A stretch of DNA of 64,000 bases from an uncultured Lutibacter sp. (GTDB lineage Bacteria > Bacteroidota > Bacteroidia > Flavobacteriales > Flavobacteriaceae): assembly GCF_947495725.1 (NCBI RefSeq), contig NZ_CANLZZ010000004.1, positions 186,001-250,000 on the forward strand. The letters are read 5' to 3'. Positions 28,072-36,486 of this stretch are shown here, piece by piece; position 1 is the stretch's first letter; each line of letters starts with the position of its first letter. Position numbers and translations under genes: made by a program. The notes beneath the pieces are model-generated. The model was not told the DNA's origin and searched no databases. It saw only the letters and a list, made by a program, of their open reading frames with translations.

Positions 28072-28079
28072 TACTTTTG
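28072..28079 (+). promoter_or_regulatory. Candidate -7 element of the nfu operon
   Basis: TACTTTTG matches TAnnTTTG, 18 nt before the ATG at 28098. The nearest TTG upstream is too close, so only the -7 box supports it. Confidence 0.35.
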
Positions 28080-28097
28080 CACAAATAAATAAAAAAA

Positions 28098-28997
28098 ATG
28101 AAACCAATTTCTTTAACAATAAATACAACAACATCTGAAACTATTATTAAGCTTACTTCTACTAGTGTTTTAACTAGTGGTAGCTACGAATATAATAATG
28201 TAGACGAAGCAAAAAATTCACCTTTAGCACAACAACTATTTCATTTACCATTTATTAAACGCGTTTTAATATCTGCTAATTTTATTGCTTTAGAACGATT
28301 TTCAATTGTAGAATGGGCAGATGTGCAAGAGGAAGTTAAAGAACAAATTGAAAGTTATTTAAACAATGGTGGTGAGTTATTAATTGAGGAACAACCTAAA
28401 AAAATAATTCCTGTTGAAGTTTATTCTGAAGTAACTCCAAACCCAGCGGTATTAAAGTTTGTTTCTAACAAAAAAATAGTTGATCAAGATTTTGAATTTA
28501 AAAACATAGAAGAAGCCAAAAACGCTCCTTTAGCTACAGAATTATTTAAATTCCCATTTATAAAAGAGGTATTTATTTCGGAAAACTATGTTTCAATAAC
28601 TAAGTTTGACATTGTAGAGTGGAGCGAAATTACAAACGAAATAAGAGGTTTTATAAAGCAATTTATTGCTGAAGGTAAAACAATTGTGGAAAAAAGCACA
28701 CAAACTTCGGCAGTTGATAAAAAAGATATTGAAAATAACAACACAGATGATTTAGATGATGTTTCTAAACAAATTATTGGAATTTTAGATGAATATATAA
28801 GACCTGCAGTTGCTGCTGATGGTGGAAACATTTTGTTTCAATCATACAATTCTGAAGAAAAAATTGTAAGTGTTATTTTACAAGGAGCTTGTAGTGGTTG
28901 TCCTTCCTCAACAATAACTTTAAAAAATGGAATTGAAAATATGTTAAAACAATTAATTCCTGGTAAAATTGAAGAAGTTGTTGCTGTTAATTACTAA
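28098..28997 (+). CDS. NifU-family iron-sulfur carrier with duplicated N-terminal domain
   Basis: The 299-residue protein has two tandem Nfu N-terminal domains (about 3-92 and 102-192). Both show the pattern F/Y-x-N-x-EAKNxPLAxxLFxxPFIKxVxIS...F.IVEW. A C-terminal NifU thioredoxin-like domain (about 218-299) carries the cluster-binding CxxC in GACSGCPSS. Such proteins carry Fe-S clusters to target proteins in the cytoplasm. It starts the operon nfu-menG-porT with an 8-bp gap to the next gene. Confidence 0.9.
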   Translation: MKPISLTINTTTSETIIKLTSTSVLTSGSYEYNNVDEAKNSPLAQQLFHLPFIKRVLISANFIALERFSIVEWADVQEEVKEQIESYLNNGGELLIEEQPKKIIPVEVYSEVTPNPAVLKFVSNKKIVDQDFEFKNIEEAKNAPLATELFKFPFIKEVFISENYVSITKFDIVEWSEITNEIRGFIKQFIAEGKTIVEKSTQTSAVDKKDIENNNTDDLDDVSKQIIGILDEYIRPAVAADGGNILFQSYNSEEKIVSVILQGACSGCPSSTITLKNGIENMLKQLIPGKIEEVVAVNY

Positions 28998-29005
28998 ACT
29001 ATTTT

Positions 29006-29734
29006 ATGTCTGAAAAAGTAAAACCTTATAAAGATTCCAATCTAGGAAAAAAGGAACAAGTTGCTAAAATGTTTGATACTATTTCAAAAGAATACGACGG
29101 ATTAAACCGTGTTATTTCTTTTGGAATTGATGTAAAGTGGAGGCAAAAGGTTGTAAAAATAGTTGCGGAATCAAACCCTAAAACTGTACTTGATATAGCA
29201 ACTGGAACTGGAGATTTAGCTATAAATTTAGCAAAAACAAATGCTTCAAAAATAATCGGTTTAGATATTTCAAAAGGAATGTTAGAAGTAGGTAAACAAA
29301 AAATTGATAAACTTAGGTTAAACAATAAAATTGAAATGGTTTTGGCCGATTCAGAAAAAATTCCATTTACTGATAATTACTTCGATGCAATTACAGTTGC
29401 TTTTGGTGTAAGAAATTTTGAAAACTTAGAATTAGGCCTGTCTGAAATTTATCGTGTACTTAAACCTAATGGAACCTTTGTTGTTTTAGAAACATCTGTA
29501 CCTACTAAAACTCCCTACAAACAGGGCTATAATATTTACACTAAATCTATAATGCCAACTATTGGAAAACTATTTTCAAAAGATAAATCGGCATATAAAT
29601 ATTTATCCGATTCTGCTGCTTCTTTTCCTTATGGTAAAGCTTTCAACAATATTTTAGCTAAAATTGGGTTTATAGATATTGAAAATAGACCACAAACTTT
29701 TGGAGTGGCATCTATTTATATAGGTAAGAAATAG
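29006..29734 (+). CDS. ubiE: Demethylmenaquinone methyltransferase (MenG/UbiE)
   Basis: The 242-residue class I SAM methyltransferase makes menaquinone from demethylmenaquinone. UbiE signatures are present: KKEQVAKMFDTISKEYDGLNRVIS-like start, SAM motif VLDIATGTGDLAI, and FGVRNFENLELGLSEIYRVLKPNG. Bacteroidota respire with menaquinone, so MenG is the likely activity. It is in the operon with nfu (8 bp) and porT (3 bp). Confidence 0.95.
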   Translation: MSEKVKPYKDSNLGKKEQVAKMFDTISKEYDGLNRVISFGIDVKWRQKVVKIVAESNPKTVLDIATGTGDLAINLAKTNASKIIGLDISKGMLEVGKQKIDKLRLNNKIEMVLADSEKIPFTDNYFDAITVAFGVRNFENLELGLSEIYRVLKPNGTFVVLETSVPTKTPYKQGYNIYTKSIMPTIGKLFSKDKSAYKYLSDSAASFPYGKAFNNILAKIGFIDIENRPQTFGVASIYIGKK

Positions 29735-29737
29735 TTT

Positions 29738-30433
29738 ATGAAAAAAATAATTACAGCAATAATTCTAATATTTATAGTATCTACACTAAGCGCTCAAAAG
29801 AGAGATGTTGTTCGGTATAAGCAAAATTGGGATAAACAAACTATTTTTTGGGGATATTATTTAGGTTTAAACCAAAAAAGTTTTAAAATTAGCTATAACC
29901 AATACAACCCAAATACTTTTATACAAGTAAAAGAATCTACAGGTTTTAATGTTGGTTTAATAGGTGATTTAAGAATTCATAAAAACGTTAATCTTAGATT
30001 GGAACCTGGTCTTTCTAGTAACACTAAAGAACTAACATTTACACATTTAAATGGCGCAAAAGATAGCATTAGAGATGTAAATGGAACGTACTTAAGAATA
30101 CCACTATTGGTTAAATTAAGTACAGATAGATTAAACAATTTACGCCCTTACCTTATTGGAGGCGTTTCATATGACTATAACTTTTCTAGTAATCAAGACA
30201 ATCCAGATGATAATTATGATGGTGAATTTAGAATGAAAAAGAATAATTTTACTTATGAATTTGGTGTTGGTGTTGATTTTTATTTACCTTATTTTATTTT
30301 CTCACCATCTATAAGAGGTGTTTTTGCAATAAATAAAGAGTTAGTAAATGATAATGATCCCAATAGTCCGTGGACTGGTAATATAGATTATTTTGGAACT
30401 CGTGGTATTTTTATAAAACTTGCATTTCACTAA
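29738..30433 (+). CDS. porT: PorT/SprT-family T9SS outer-membrane protein
   Basis: The 231-residue protein has a signal peptide ending around SAQ (18-20) and an outer-membrane beta-barrel pattern: FWGYYLGLNQKSFKI, GFNVGLIGDLRI, NLRLEPGL, YLRIPLLVKL, PYLIGGVSYDY and a C-terminal strand ending in an aromatic (AFH). PorT (SprT in F. johnsoniae) is needed for type IX secretion and gliding. Location right after ubiE matches other Bacteroidota. It overlaps the convergent methyltransferase gene by 4 bp. Confidence 0.85.
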   Translation: MKKIITAIILIFIVSTLSAQKRDVVRYKQNWDKQTIFWGYYLGLNQKSFKISYNQYNPNTFIQVKESTGFNVGLIGDLRIHKNVNLRLEPGLSSNTKELTFTHLNGAKDSIRDVNGTYLRIPLLVKLSTDRLNNLRPYLIGGVSYDYNFSSNQDNPDDNYDGEFRMKKNNFTYEFGVGVDFYLPYFIFSPSIRGVFAINKELVNDNDPNSPWTGNIDYFGTRGIFIKLAFH

Positions 30434-31158
30434 CTTCCCCGTTTAAATTCACTTAATAAAATTGCAGTTGCAGTAGCTACATTTAAGCTTTCTGTTTGTT
30501 GTAAATCTCCAAATCGTGGAATTGAAACAGTGTTATCTAATAAATCTAAAATTTTATTGCTAATTCCGTTTGCTTCATTCCCCATAACCAAAATTGCATT
30601 TTGTGGCAAATTTGATTTGTAAACATTTACACCATCCATTAATGACGCAAATTTCGGTTTTTTTGATTTACTTAGATAAAGTTCTAAATTGGTATATAAA
30701 ATATTAATTCTGGTTAAAGAGCCCATTGAAGCTTGCACAACTTTTTGATTAAAACAATCTACAGTATCCAAAGAACACACCAATTGCTTAATTCCAAACC
30801 AATCGCATAATCTAATTATTGTTCCTAAATTTCCAGGATCGTTTATCGCGTCTAGTACAAGTTCAAGACCATCATTTTCTTGAATCTTAAATTGTGGAAT
30901 CTTAAAAATTGCCAATACATTATTTGGTGTTTTTAATGAACTTACTTTTTTTAATTCACTCGCCGAAATTAACGTTCGATTTTCAACATTATTAAATGTA
31001 CTATTCTCGGTATAGTAAAGATGCTCTAATTCTATATTAGAGTTTAAAAATTCATTAACAACTTTTGTTCCTTCAACAATAAATAAATTATACTTTACTC
31101 TGTACTTTTTTTGTCTTAAACTCGTTATTAATTTTAATTGATTCTTGCTTAGACTCAT
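30430..31158 (-). CDS. SpoU/TrmH-family RNA 2'-O-methyltransferase
   Basis: The 242-residue protein has an N-terminal RNA-binding domain (KNQLKLITSLRQKKYRVKYNLFIVEGTKVV) and a SPOUT knot domain with DAINDPGNLGTIIRLCDWFG, ILVMGNEANGIS and the final motif SIPRFGDLQQTESLNVATATAILL. These are the three SpoU motifs, with the catalytic Arg and a Gln/Glu-Ser-Leu-Asn signature. The RNA target (tRNA or rRNA position) cannot be told. Its promoter interleaves with that of tamL. Confidence 0.9.
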   Translation of the reverse strand: MSLSKNQLKLITSLRQKKYRVKYNLFIVEGTKVVNEFLNSNIELEHLYYTENSTFNNVENRTLISASELKKVSSLKTPNNVLAIFKIPQFKIQENDGLELVLDAINDPGNLGTIIRLCDWFGIKQLVCSLDTVDCFNQKVVQASMGSLTRINILYTNLELYLSKSKKPKFASLMDGVNVYKSNLPQNAILVMGNEANGISNKILDLLDNTVSIPRFGDLQQTESLNVATATAILLSEFKRGS

Positions 31159-31181
31159 TATTTCAATTATAAAAATAGTAA

Positions 31182-31212
31182 TTGGGTAATACCTTGAAAA
31201 GTTTTACATTTG
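31182..31212 (+). promoter_or_regulatory. Bacteroidota-type promoter of tamL
   Basis: TTG (31182-31184), 20-nt spacer, TACATTTG (31205-31212). A 31182 TTG start codon would be the -33 box itself, so translation must begin downstream, at TTG 31236. It abuts the divergent promoter at 31216-31246. Confidence 0.65.
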
Positions 31213-31215
31213 AAA

Positions 31216-31246
31216 CAAATTTAAACTCTTATTATTTGAAAAACAA
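31216..31246 (-). promoter_or_regulatory. Bacteroidota-type promoter of the SpoU methyltransferase
   Basis: On the minus strand TTG (31246-31244), 20-nt spacer, TAAATTTG (31223-31216). The leader to the ATG at 31158 is about 50 nt. Confidence 0.6.
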
Positions 31247-33701
31247 TTTTATAATATTAATAATCTTATTAAGTATAACTTTTAGTTTTTCCTCGTGTAA
31301 TTCTGTTAAGTATGTTTCTGAAAATGACTATTTACTTACTAAAAACAATATAATTCTTAATGACAAGAAAAATGTTGATGATGAAATTACTGATTATATA
31401 GTTCAAAGACCTAATCAATTGGTTTTTGGAATTCCTTTTCCTTTATATTTTTACAATATTGGTAATACTAAATTTGAATCTAGTTTTGAAGAATGGAAAC
31501 AAAATCATCCAAAATCTTATAATTTTACAACCAAAGTTTTCTCTAAAAAACAAACTTTAGGATTATACAACTTTAAAAAAAATACACACAAATGGTGGTT
31601 AACAAACGGAGAAGAACCTGTTATTTTCGATAATAAAAAAGCAAAACAAACTGCAAATAATTTAACCAGTCATTTTCATAATGAAGGATATTTTAATGTT
31701 AAAACAAACTATACAGTTGATTATTTAAAAAACAATAAAGCCGTTGTAAACTATACTGTTAACACCGGTAAACCATACAAACTAGATTCTATTAAAAGCA
31801 GCATAGAATCAGCTATTTTAGATTCTATTTACACCGCTAAAAAAAGTGAATCTTTATTAAAAAAAGGTGCACAATTTAAGTATTCTACATTTATTGAAGA
31901 GCAAGATAGAATAACAGAATTGTTTAGAAACTCTGGCATATATCGTTTCAATAAAAACGCCATTTTAGTAGATGCAGATACTGCTAACTATAAATCGGAC
32001 ATTGATTTAATTATAAATGATAGTATTGCCAATGTACCATTTAAAATTCAAAAAATTAAAAACATAAATATTTACACAGATTATTCTTACAACACAAAAG
32101 ACAACCCAATTAAAGATAGTTTAAATTTTAAAGGGTTTCAATTTCTTTCGCAAACAAACCTAAAATACAATCCTAAACTATTACTGAATGCAGTTTTTAT
32201 TGAGCCAAACTCAATATACCAAGACAAAACCAGAGAGCTAACTCGTAAAAATTTAAGAAGATTAAATAATTTTAGAACAGTTGATATAAAATATAACGAA
32301 TTGGAGGATGACTATTTAGAGGCTTCCATCTATCTTACACCTCTTAAAAAATATTCAATTTCAATTAGTTCAGAACTCACCCACTCTAATATTAGACAAC
32401 TTGGAGTTTCTACAAAACTTTCATTTTTAAATCGTAATATTTTTAAAGGATCCGAAATATTAAAATTTTCAGTTCAAGGATCGTTTTTAGATTCCAAAGA
32501 TGCTGCAGACAACGAAAAACTACTTAATGCCTGGGAAATTGGAGGTGAAGTAGCTCTTGAATTACCCCGAATTTTATTTCCTTTTAAACCGGACAATATT
32601 ATTTCAAAAAGTATGTCTCCAAAAACAACTTTTTCTGTTGGTACAAGCTTACAAAAAAATATAGGGCTAGATAAACAAAAATTTACAGGAATTATAGATT
32701 ATACTTGGGAATCAACACCTAAAAAAAAACATAGTTTTCAGCTTTTAAGCGCACAATTTATTCAAAATTTAAATGTAAATTCTTACTTTGATATTTACAA
32801 TTCAGAATTTGAAGATATTAAAAATATTGCATCAACCTATTTTAGTGAGGATATTTCTTCTTCCAATGTAATTGACTTTATAAATTCAAATATTAACGCT
32901 ACCTTCGAAAGCTCAAATCCAACAGAATATAATACAGCCCAAAATATTAAAAGTAGATACGATATTATTACAGAAGATGTTTTAATTCCATCATCTACTT
33001 ATACATTTACCTATAATAATAGTGAAAATTACAAGGATACCGATTTTTCGTTTTTTAGAGCACGCTTTGTTTCTTCTGGTAATTTAACAACTTTATTAAC
33101 TTCTAAAAAAGATAAAGACGGCACTAAACTTTTATTTAACACACCAATTGCCCAATACGTAAGAACCGACTTAGAATATAAAAAATTCTGGAATCCTTCA
33201 TTTGAAAATGTTGTTGCCTTTAGAACTTTTATAGGAATTGCCTTTCCTTACAGCAATTCAAACACAATACCTTTTAGTAGAAGTTATTTTATTGGAGGAC
33301 CAAACGATTTAAGAGCTTGGAAAATTTATGATTTAGGTCCAGGAACCTCAAAAACCGGACTAGAATACAATGTGGGTAACCTTAAATTTTTAAGCAGTTT
33401 AGAATACCGATTTAAAATTATAAATAGTGTAAAAGGAGCTTTATTTATTGATGCAGGAAATATTTGGGATATTTCAAACTCCAAATTAACTTCTAGCGAT
33501 TCAAAATTTAACGGTTTTAATTCATTAAAAGATATTGCCGTAGGAACAGGATTTGGATTACGTTACGACCTAAGCTTTATTTTACTTCGCTTAGACCTTG
33601 GTTTTAAAACTTACGAACCATATTTAGATAATAATAAATGGTTTCAACATGCAAACTTTAAAAATAATGTATACAATTTTGGTATAAGTTATCCTTTTTA
33701 A
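31236..33701 (+). CDS. tamL: TamL, lipoprotein form of the TamA/BamA-type assembly factor
   Basis: With the TTG start at 31236 the product has 821 residues and begins with a clean lipoprotein signal (KNNFIILIILLSITFSFSSC). POTRA-like repeats follow (e.g. LTSHFHNEGYFNVKTNYTV), then a C-terminal Omp85 barrel with the lid-loop type segment FSRSYFIGGPNDLRAWKIYDLGPG and the final strand NFGISYPF. Lipidated TamA (TamL) is typical of Bacteroidota and works with TamB in outer-membrane protein insertion. An upstream frame start at 31182 coincides with a promoter box and is rejected. No ATG is available. Confidence 0.9.
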   Translation: MKNNFIILIILLSITFSFSSCNSVKYVSENDYLLTKNNIILNDKKNVDDEITDYIVQRPNQLVFGIPFPLYFYNIGNTKFESSFEEWKQNHPKSYNFTTKVFSKKQTLGLYNFKKNTHKWWLTNGEEPVIFDNKKAKQTANNLTSHFHNEGYFNVKTNYTVDYLKNNKAVVNYTVNTGKPYKLDSIKSSIESAILDSIYTAKKSESLLKKGAQFKYSTFIEEQDRITELFRNSGIYRFNKNAILVDADTANYKSDIDLIINDSIANVPFKIQKIKNINIYTDYSYNTKDNPIKDSLNFKGFQFLSQTNLKYNPKLLLNAVFIEPNSIYQDKTRELTRKNLRRLNNFRTVDIKYNELEDDYLEASIYLTPLKKYSISISSELTHSNIRQLGVSTKLSFLNRNIFKGSEILKFSVQGSFLDSKDAADNEKLLNAWEIGGEVALELPRILFPFKPDNIISKSMSPKTTFSVGTSLQKNIGLDKQKFTGIIDYTWESTPKKKHSFQLLSAQFIQNLNVNSYFDIYNSEFEDIKNIASTYFSEDISSSNVIDFINSNINATFESSNPTEYNTAQNIKSRYDIITEDVLIPSSTYTFTYNNSENYKDTDFSFFRARFVSSGNLTTLLTSKKDKDGTKLLFNTPIAQYVRTDLEYKKFWNPSFENVVAFRTFIGIAFPYSNSNTIPFSRSYFIGGPNDLRAWKIYDLGPGTSKTGLEYNVGNLKFLSSLEYRFKIINSVKGALFIDAGNIWDISNSKLTSSDSKFNGFNSLKDIAVGTGFGLRYDLSFILLRLDLGFKTYEPYLDNNKWFQHANFKNNVYNFGISYPF

Positions 33702-33769
33702 AATCTATTTTATACTATTTCGTTTTCGTTTTTTTTTAGCCAAAAAACAAATAAACACTTATTATTCAT

Positions 33770-33777
33770 TAATTTTG
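33770..33777 (+). promoter_or_regulatory. Candidate -7 element of fba
   Basis: TAATTTTG matches TAnnTTTG, 39 nt before the fba ATG. No clear -33 TTG. Confidence 0.3.
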
Positions 33778-33816
33778 TTTTATCATATTAAACACAATTA
33801 ACACAAATAAAATATT

Positions 33817-34884
33817 ATGAGTCACACAATTAAACCCGGAGTAGCAACAGGAAGCCAGGTTCAAGAAATCTTTAAATTAGCAAAATCTAAAGGGTTTGCA
33901 TTACCAGCTGTAAATGTTATAGGCTCAAACGGTATGAACACCGTTTTAGAAACAGCAAAAGAATTAAACTCTCCAGTAATTATTCAATTTTCTAATGGAG
34001 GTGCACAATTTAATGCAGGTAAAGGATTATCTAACGATGGACAAAAAGCTGCTATTGCTGGCGCAGTTGCAGGTGCTAAACATGTTCACACTTTAGCAGA
34101 AGCTTATGGTGTTCCAGTAATTTTACATACAGACCACGCTGCAAAAAAATTATTACCTTGGATAGATGGTTTATTAGACGCTAGTGAAAAACACTTTGCA
34201 GAAACAGGTTCTCCTCTATTCTCTTCACATATGATTGATTTATCTGAAGAACCATTAGAAGAAAATATTGAAATTTGTAAAACTTATTTAGCTCGTATGG
34301 CTAAAATGGGTATGACTTTAGAAATTGAGTTAGGTATTACAGGTGGTGAAGAAGATGGTGTAGACAATTCAGACGTTGATGCATCTAAACTTTATACACA
34401 ACCTGAAGAAGTTGCTTATGCTTATGACGAACTAAAAAAAGTAAGTGACAATTTTACAATTGCAGCATCTTTTGGTAATGTTCATGGTGTATACAAACCA
34501 GGAAATGTAAAATTAACTCCAAAAATCTTAGATAATTCTCAAAAATATATTGAAGAAAAAAACGGAACAGAACCAAATCCAGTTAATTTTGTATTCCATG
34601 GTGGTTCAGGTTCTTCATTAGAAGAAATTAGAGAAGCAATTGGTTACGGTGTTATAAAAATGAACATTGATACAGATTTACAATTTGCTTTTACTGAAGG
34701 AATTAGAGATTATATGAACGAAAAAATTGAGTATTTAAGAACTCAAATTGGTAACCCTGATGGTGCTGACCAACCTAATAAAAAATACTACGATCCACGC
34801 GGATGGTTACGTAAAGGTGAAGCTACTTTAAAAACTCGTTTAATTGAAGCTTTTAAAGATTTAAACTGTGTAGATACTTTATAA
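33817..34884 (+). CDS. fbaA: Class II fructose-bisphosphate aldolase
   Basis: The 355-residue zinc enzyme splits fructose-1,6-bisphosphate in glycolysis and reverses this in gluconeogenesis. Zinc-ligand motifs are VILHTDHAAKKLLPW, LEIELGITGGEEDGVDN, NVHGVYKPG and VFHGGSGSS; the phosphate-binding NIDTDLQFAFTEGIRDY follows. Length and insertions fit class IIA enzymes of the E. coli FbaA type. It is monocistronic with a strong terminator. Confidence 0.97.
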   Translation: MSHTIKPGVATGSQVQEIFKLAKSKGFALPAVNVIGSNGMNTVLETAKELNSPVIIQFSNGGAQFNAGKGLSNDGQKAAIAGAVAGAKHVHTLAEAYGVPVILHTDHAAKKLLPWIDGLLDASEKHFAETGSPLFSSHMIDLSEEPLEENIEICKTYLARMAKMGMTLEIELGITGGEEDGVDNSDVDASKLYTQPEEVAYAYDELKKVSDNFTIAASFGNVHGVYKPGNVKLTPKILDNSQKYIEEKNGTEPNPVNFVFHGGSGSSLEEIREAIGYGVIKMNIDTDLQFAFTEGIRDYMNEKIEYLRTQIGNPDGADQPNKKYYDPRGWLRKGEATLKTRLIEAFKDLNCVDTL

Positions 34885-34910
34885 TTTATACTATAATAAT
34901 TCAAAAAAGG

Positions 34911-34950
34911 ATAAAGAGAACATATTTTTATATGTTCTCTTTATTTTTTT
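34911..34950 (+). terminator. Intrinsic terminator of fbaA
   Basis: A perfect 15-bp stem (34911-34925 with 34930-34944) encloses a TTTT loop, followed by T. It is one of the strongest hairpins in the window. Confidence 0.92.
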
Positions 34951-34991
34951 TAGTAATTTGCACTCCAATTTTCAACTAAAACAATATATAT

Positions 34992-35852
34992 ATGTCATCT
35001 TGGTTTAAAAGAAAAGATAAGGGAATCCAAACCCCTACTGAAGACAAAAAAGACGTACCAAAAGGCTTATGGTATAAAACTCCTAGTGGTAAAGTTGTTG
35101 ACACAGACGAGCTTAAAGAAAACTATTATGTGAGCCCAGAAGATGGTTACCATGTTAGAATTGGTAGTAAAGAATATTTTGAAATTCTTTTTGATGATAA
35201 TAAATTTAAAGAATTCGATAAAGATATGGTCTCTAAAGACCCGTTAAAATTTACCGACACTAAAAAATATACCGAAAGATTAAAACAAGCAACAGCAAAA
35301 ACACAACTTAACGATGCTGTTAGAACAGCTGTAGGTAAATCTAATGGTAAAGATTTAGTAGTGGCTGCCATGGATTTTGCTTTTATTGGAGGTTCTATGG
35401 GAGCTGTAGTTGGAGAAAAAATTTGTAGAGCTATTGATTACTCTATCAAAAATAAGGTTCCTTTTTTAATGATATCAAAATCTGGAGGAGCGAGAATGAT
35501 GGAAGCTTCTTATTCTTTAATGCAATTGGCAAAAACATCTGTAAAATTAGCTCAATTATCTGATGCTGGAATACCATATATATCTTTATGCACAGATCCA
35601 ACAACTGGTGGAACAACAGCTTCTTATGCGATGTTAGGCGACGTAAACTTTGCAGAACCTAATGCATTAGTAGCATTTGCCGGACCAAGAGTTGTAAAAG
35701 ACACAACGGGAAAAGATTTACCTCCTGGGTTTCAAAAATCTGAATTTGTGCTTGAACATGGCTTTTTAGATAAAATTATAGAACGAAAAAACTTAAAGCA
35801 CCAAATAAATCTATATATAGATTTAATTCAAAATTTACCAATTAGAAACTAA
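34992..35852 (+). CDS. accD: Acetyl-CoA carboxylase carboxyltransferase subunit beta
   Basis: The 286-residue protein has the AccD carboxyltransferase domain: [50 protein letters not shown] and [10 protein letters not shown]. It forms the carboxyltransferase with AccA in fatty acid synthesis. The N-terminal zinc ribbon of E. coli AccD is kept in length ([12 protein letters not shown] ... [12 protein letters not shown]), but the four zinc cysteines are replaced by Thr30, Gly33, Ser48 and Asp51. So the fold may stand without zinc. Monocistronic between terminators. Confidence 0.95.
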   Translation: MSSWFKRKDKGIQTPTEDKKDVPKGLWYKTPSGKVVDTDELKENYYVSPEDGYHVRIGSKEYFEILFDDNKFKEFDKDMVSKDPLKFTDTKKYTERLKQATAKTQLNDAVRTAVGKSNGKDLVVAAMDFAFIGGSMGAVVGEKICRAIDYSIKNKVPFLMISKSGGARMMEASYSLMQLAKTSVKLAQLSDAGIPYISLCTDPTTGGTTASYAMLGDVNFAEPNALVAFAGPRVVKDTTGKDLPPGFQKSEFVLEHGFLDKIIERKNLKHQINLYIDLIQNLPIRN

Positions 35853-35854
35853 TA

Positions 35855-35886
35855 AAAAAGCGAGCATTATGCTCGCTTTTTTTTAT
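35855..35886 (+). terminator. Intrinsic terminator of accD
   Basis: An A run and GCGAGC pair with GCTCGC and a T run around loop ATTAT. Confidence 0.92.
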
Positions 35887-35984
35887 CTTTTAATAATCGC
35901 ATAAATAAAACTATTACTTCCCTTTTTTTTACAAAAAAATAAAGTTATTTATAAAATACTTGCAATAAGAATAACACCAATCAA

Positions 35985-36014
35985 TTGTTATTCAAAATAA
36001 TAGTAGTATATTTG
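35985..36014 (+). promoter_or_regulatory. rpsO: Bacteroidota-type promoter of rpsO
   Basis: TTG (35985-35987), 19-nt spacer, TATATTTG (36007-36014). The leader to the ATG at 36078 is about 55-60 nt, room for the autoregulatory S15-binding structure known in other bacteria; no such fold was verified. Confidence 0.55.
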
Positions 36015-36077
36015 CCGCCTGTTAGCTTGCAATTGCACTAACAATACATAAAAATTATTAAATAAATTAATGTTAGC

Positions 36078-36347
36078 ATGTACTTAACAAAAGAAAAAAA
36101 AGCAGAAATTTTTGCTAAACACGGAGAATCAGCAACAGACACTGGGTCTTCAGAAGGACAAATTGCCTTATTCACTTTTAGAATTAACCACTTAACTGAA
36201 CACTTAAAAAATAATCGTAAAGATTATAATACTGAGCGTTCGTTAGTAAAATTAGTAGGAAAAAGAAGAAACCTACTTGATTATCTTATTAAAAAGGATA
36301 TCGTAAGATACCGTGAGATAATTAAAGAATTAGGAATAAGAAAATAA
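36078..36347 (+). CDS. rpsO: 30S ribosomal protein S15
   Basis: The 89-residue protein has the S15 signature: TGSSEGQIALFTFRINHLTEHLK and RRNLLDYLIKKDIVRYREIIKELGIRK. It binds 16S rRNA and helps subunit joining. Length is standard. It stands directly before pnp, the usual neighbour, but a terminator lies between. Confidence 0.98.
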   Translation: MYLTKEKKAEIFAKHGESATDTGSSEGQIALFTFRINHLTEHLKNNRKDYNTERSLVKLVGKRRNLLDYLIKKDIVRYREIIKELGIRK

Positions 36348-36360
36348 TTTCAACAAATTA

Positions 36361-36388
36361 AGAGGCAAATTTTGCCTCTTTTTTTTTG
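36361..36388 (+). terminator. Intrinsic terminator of rpsO
   Basis: AGAGGCAAA and TTTGCCTCT form a 9-bp stem with a T run. It ends most rpsO transcripts before pnp. Confidence 0.88.
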
Positions 36389-36486
36389 TAATTTCTTATT
36401 TCAAAGAAAGCTTAAATTAAACTTTTCATTGGTAAACAACAACACAACAACGACCAATTGTTTAATTAAATTTTAAAAAATTATTT

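Noticed and set aside
31182..31235. 18-codon N-terminal extension of TamL from TTG 31182
   Set aside because: That TTG is the -33 box of a good promoter, and the extension would bury the lipoprotein signal.
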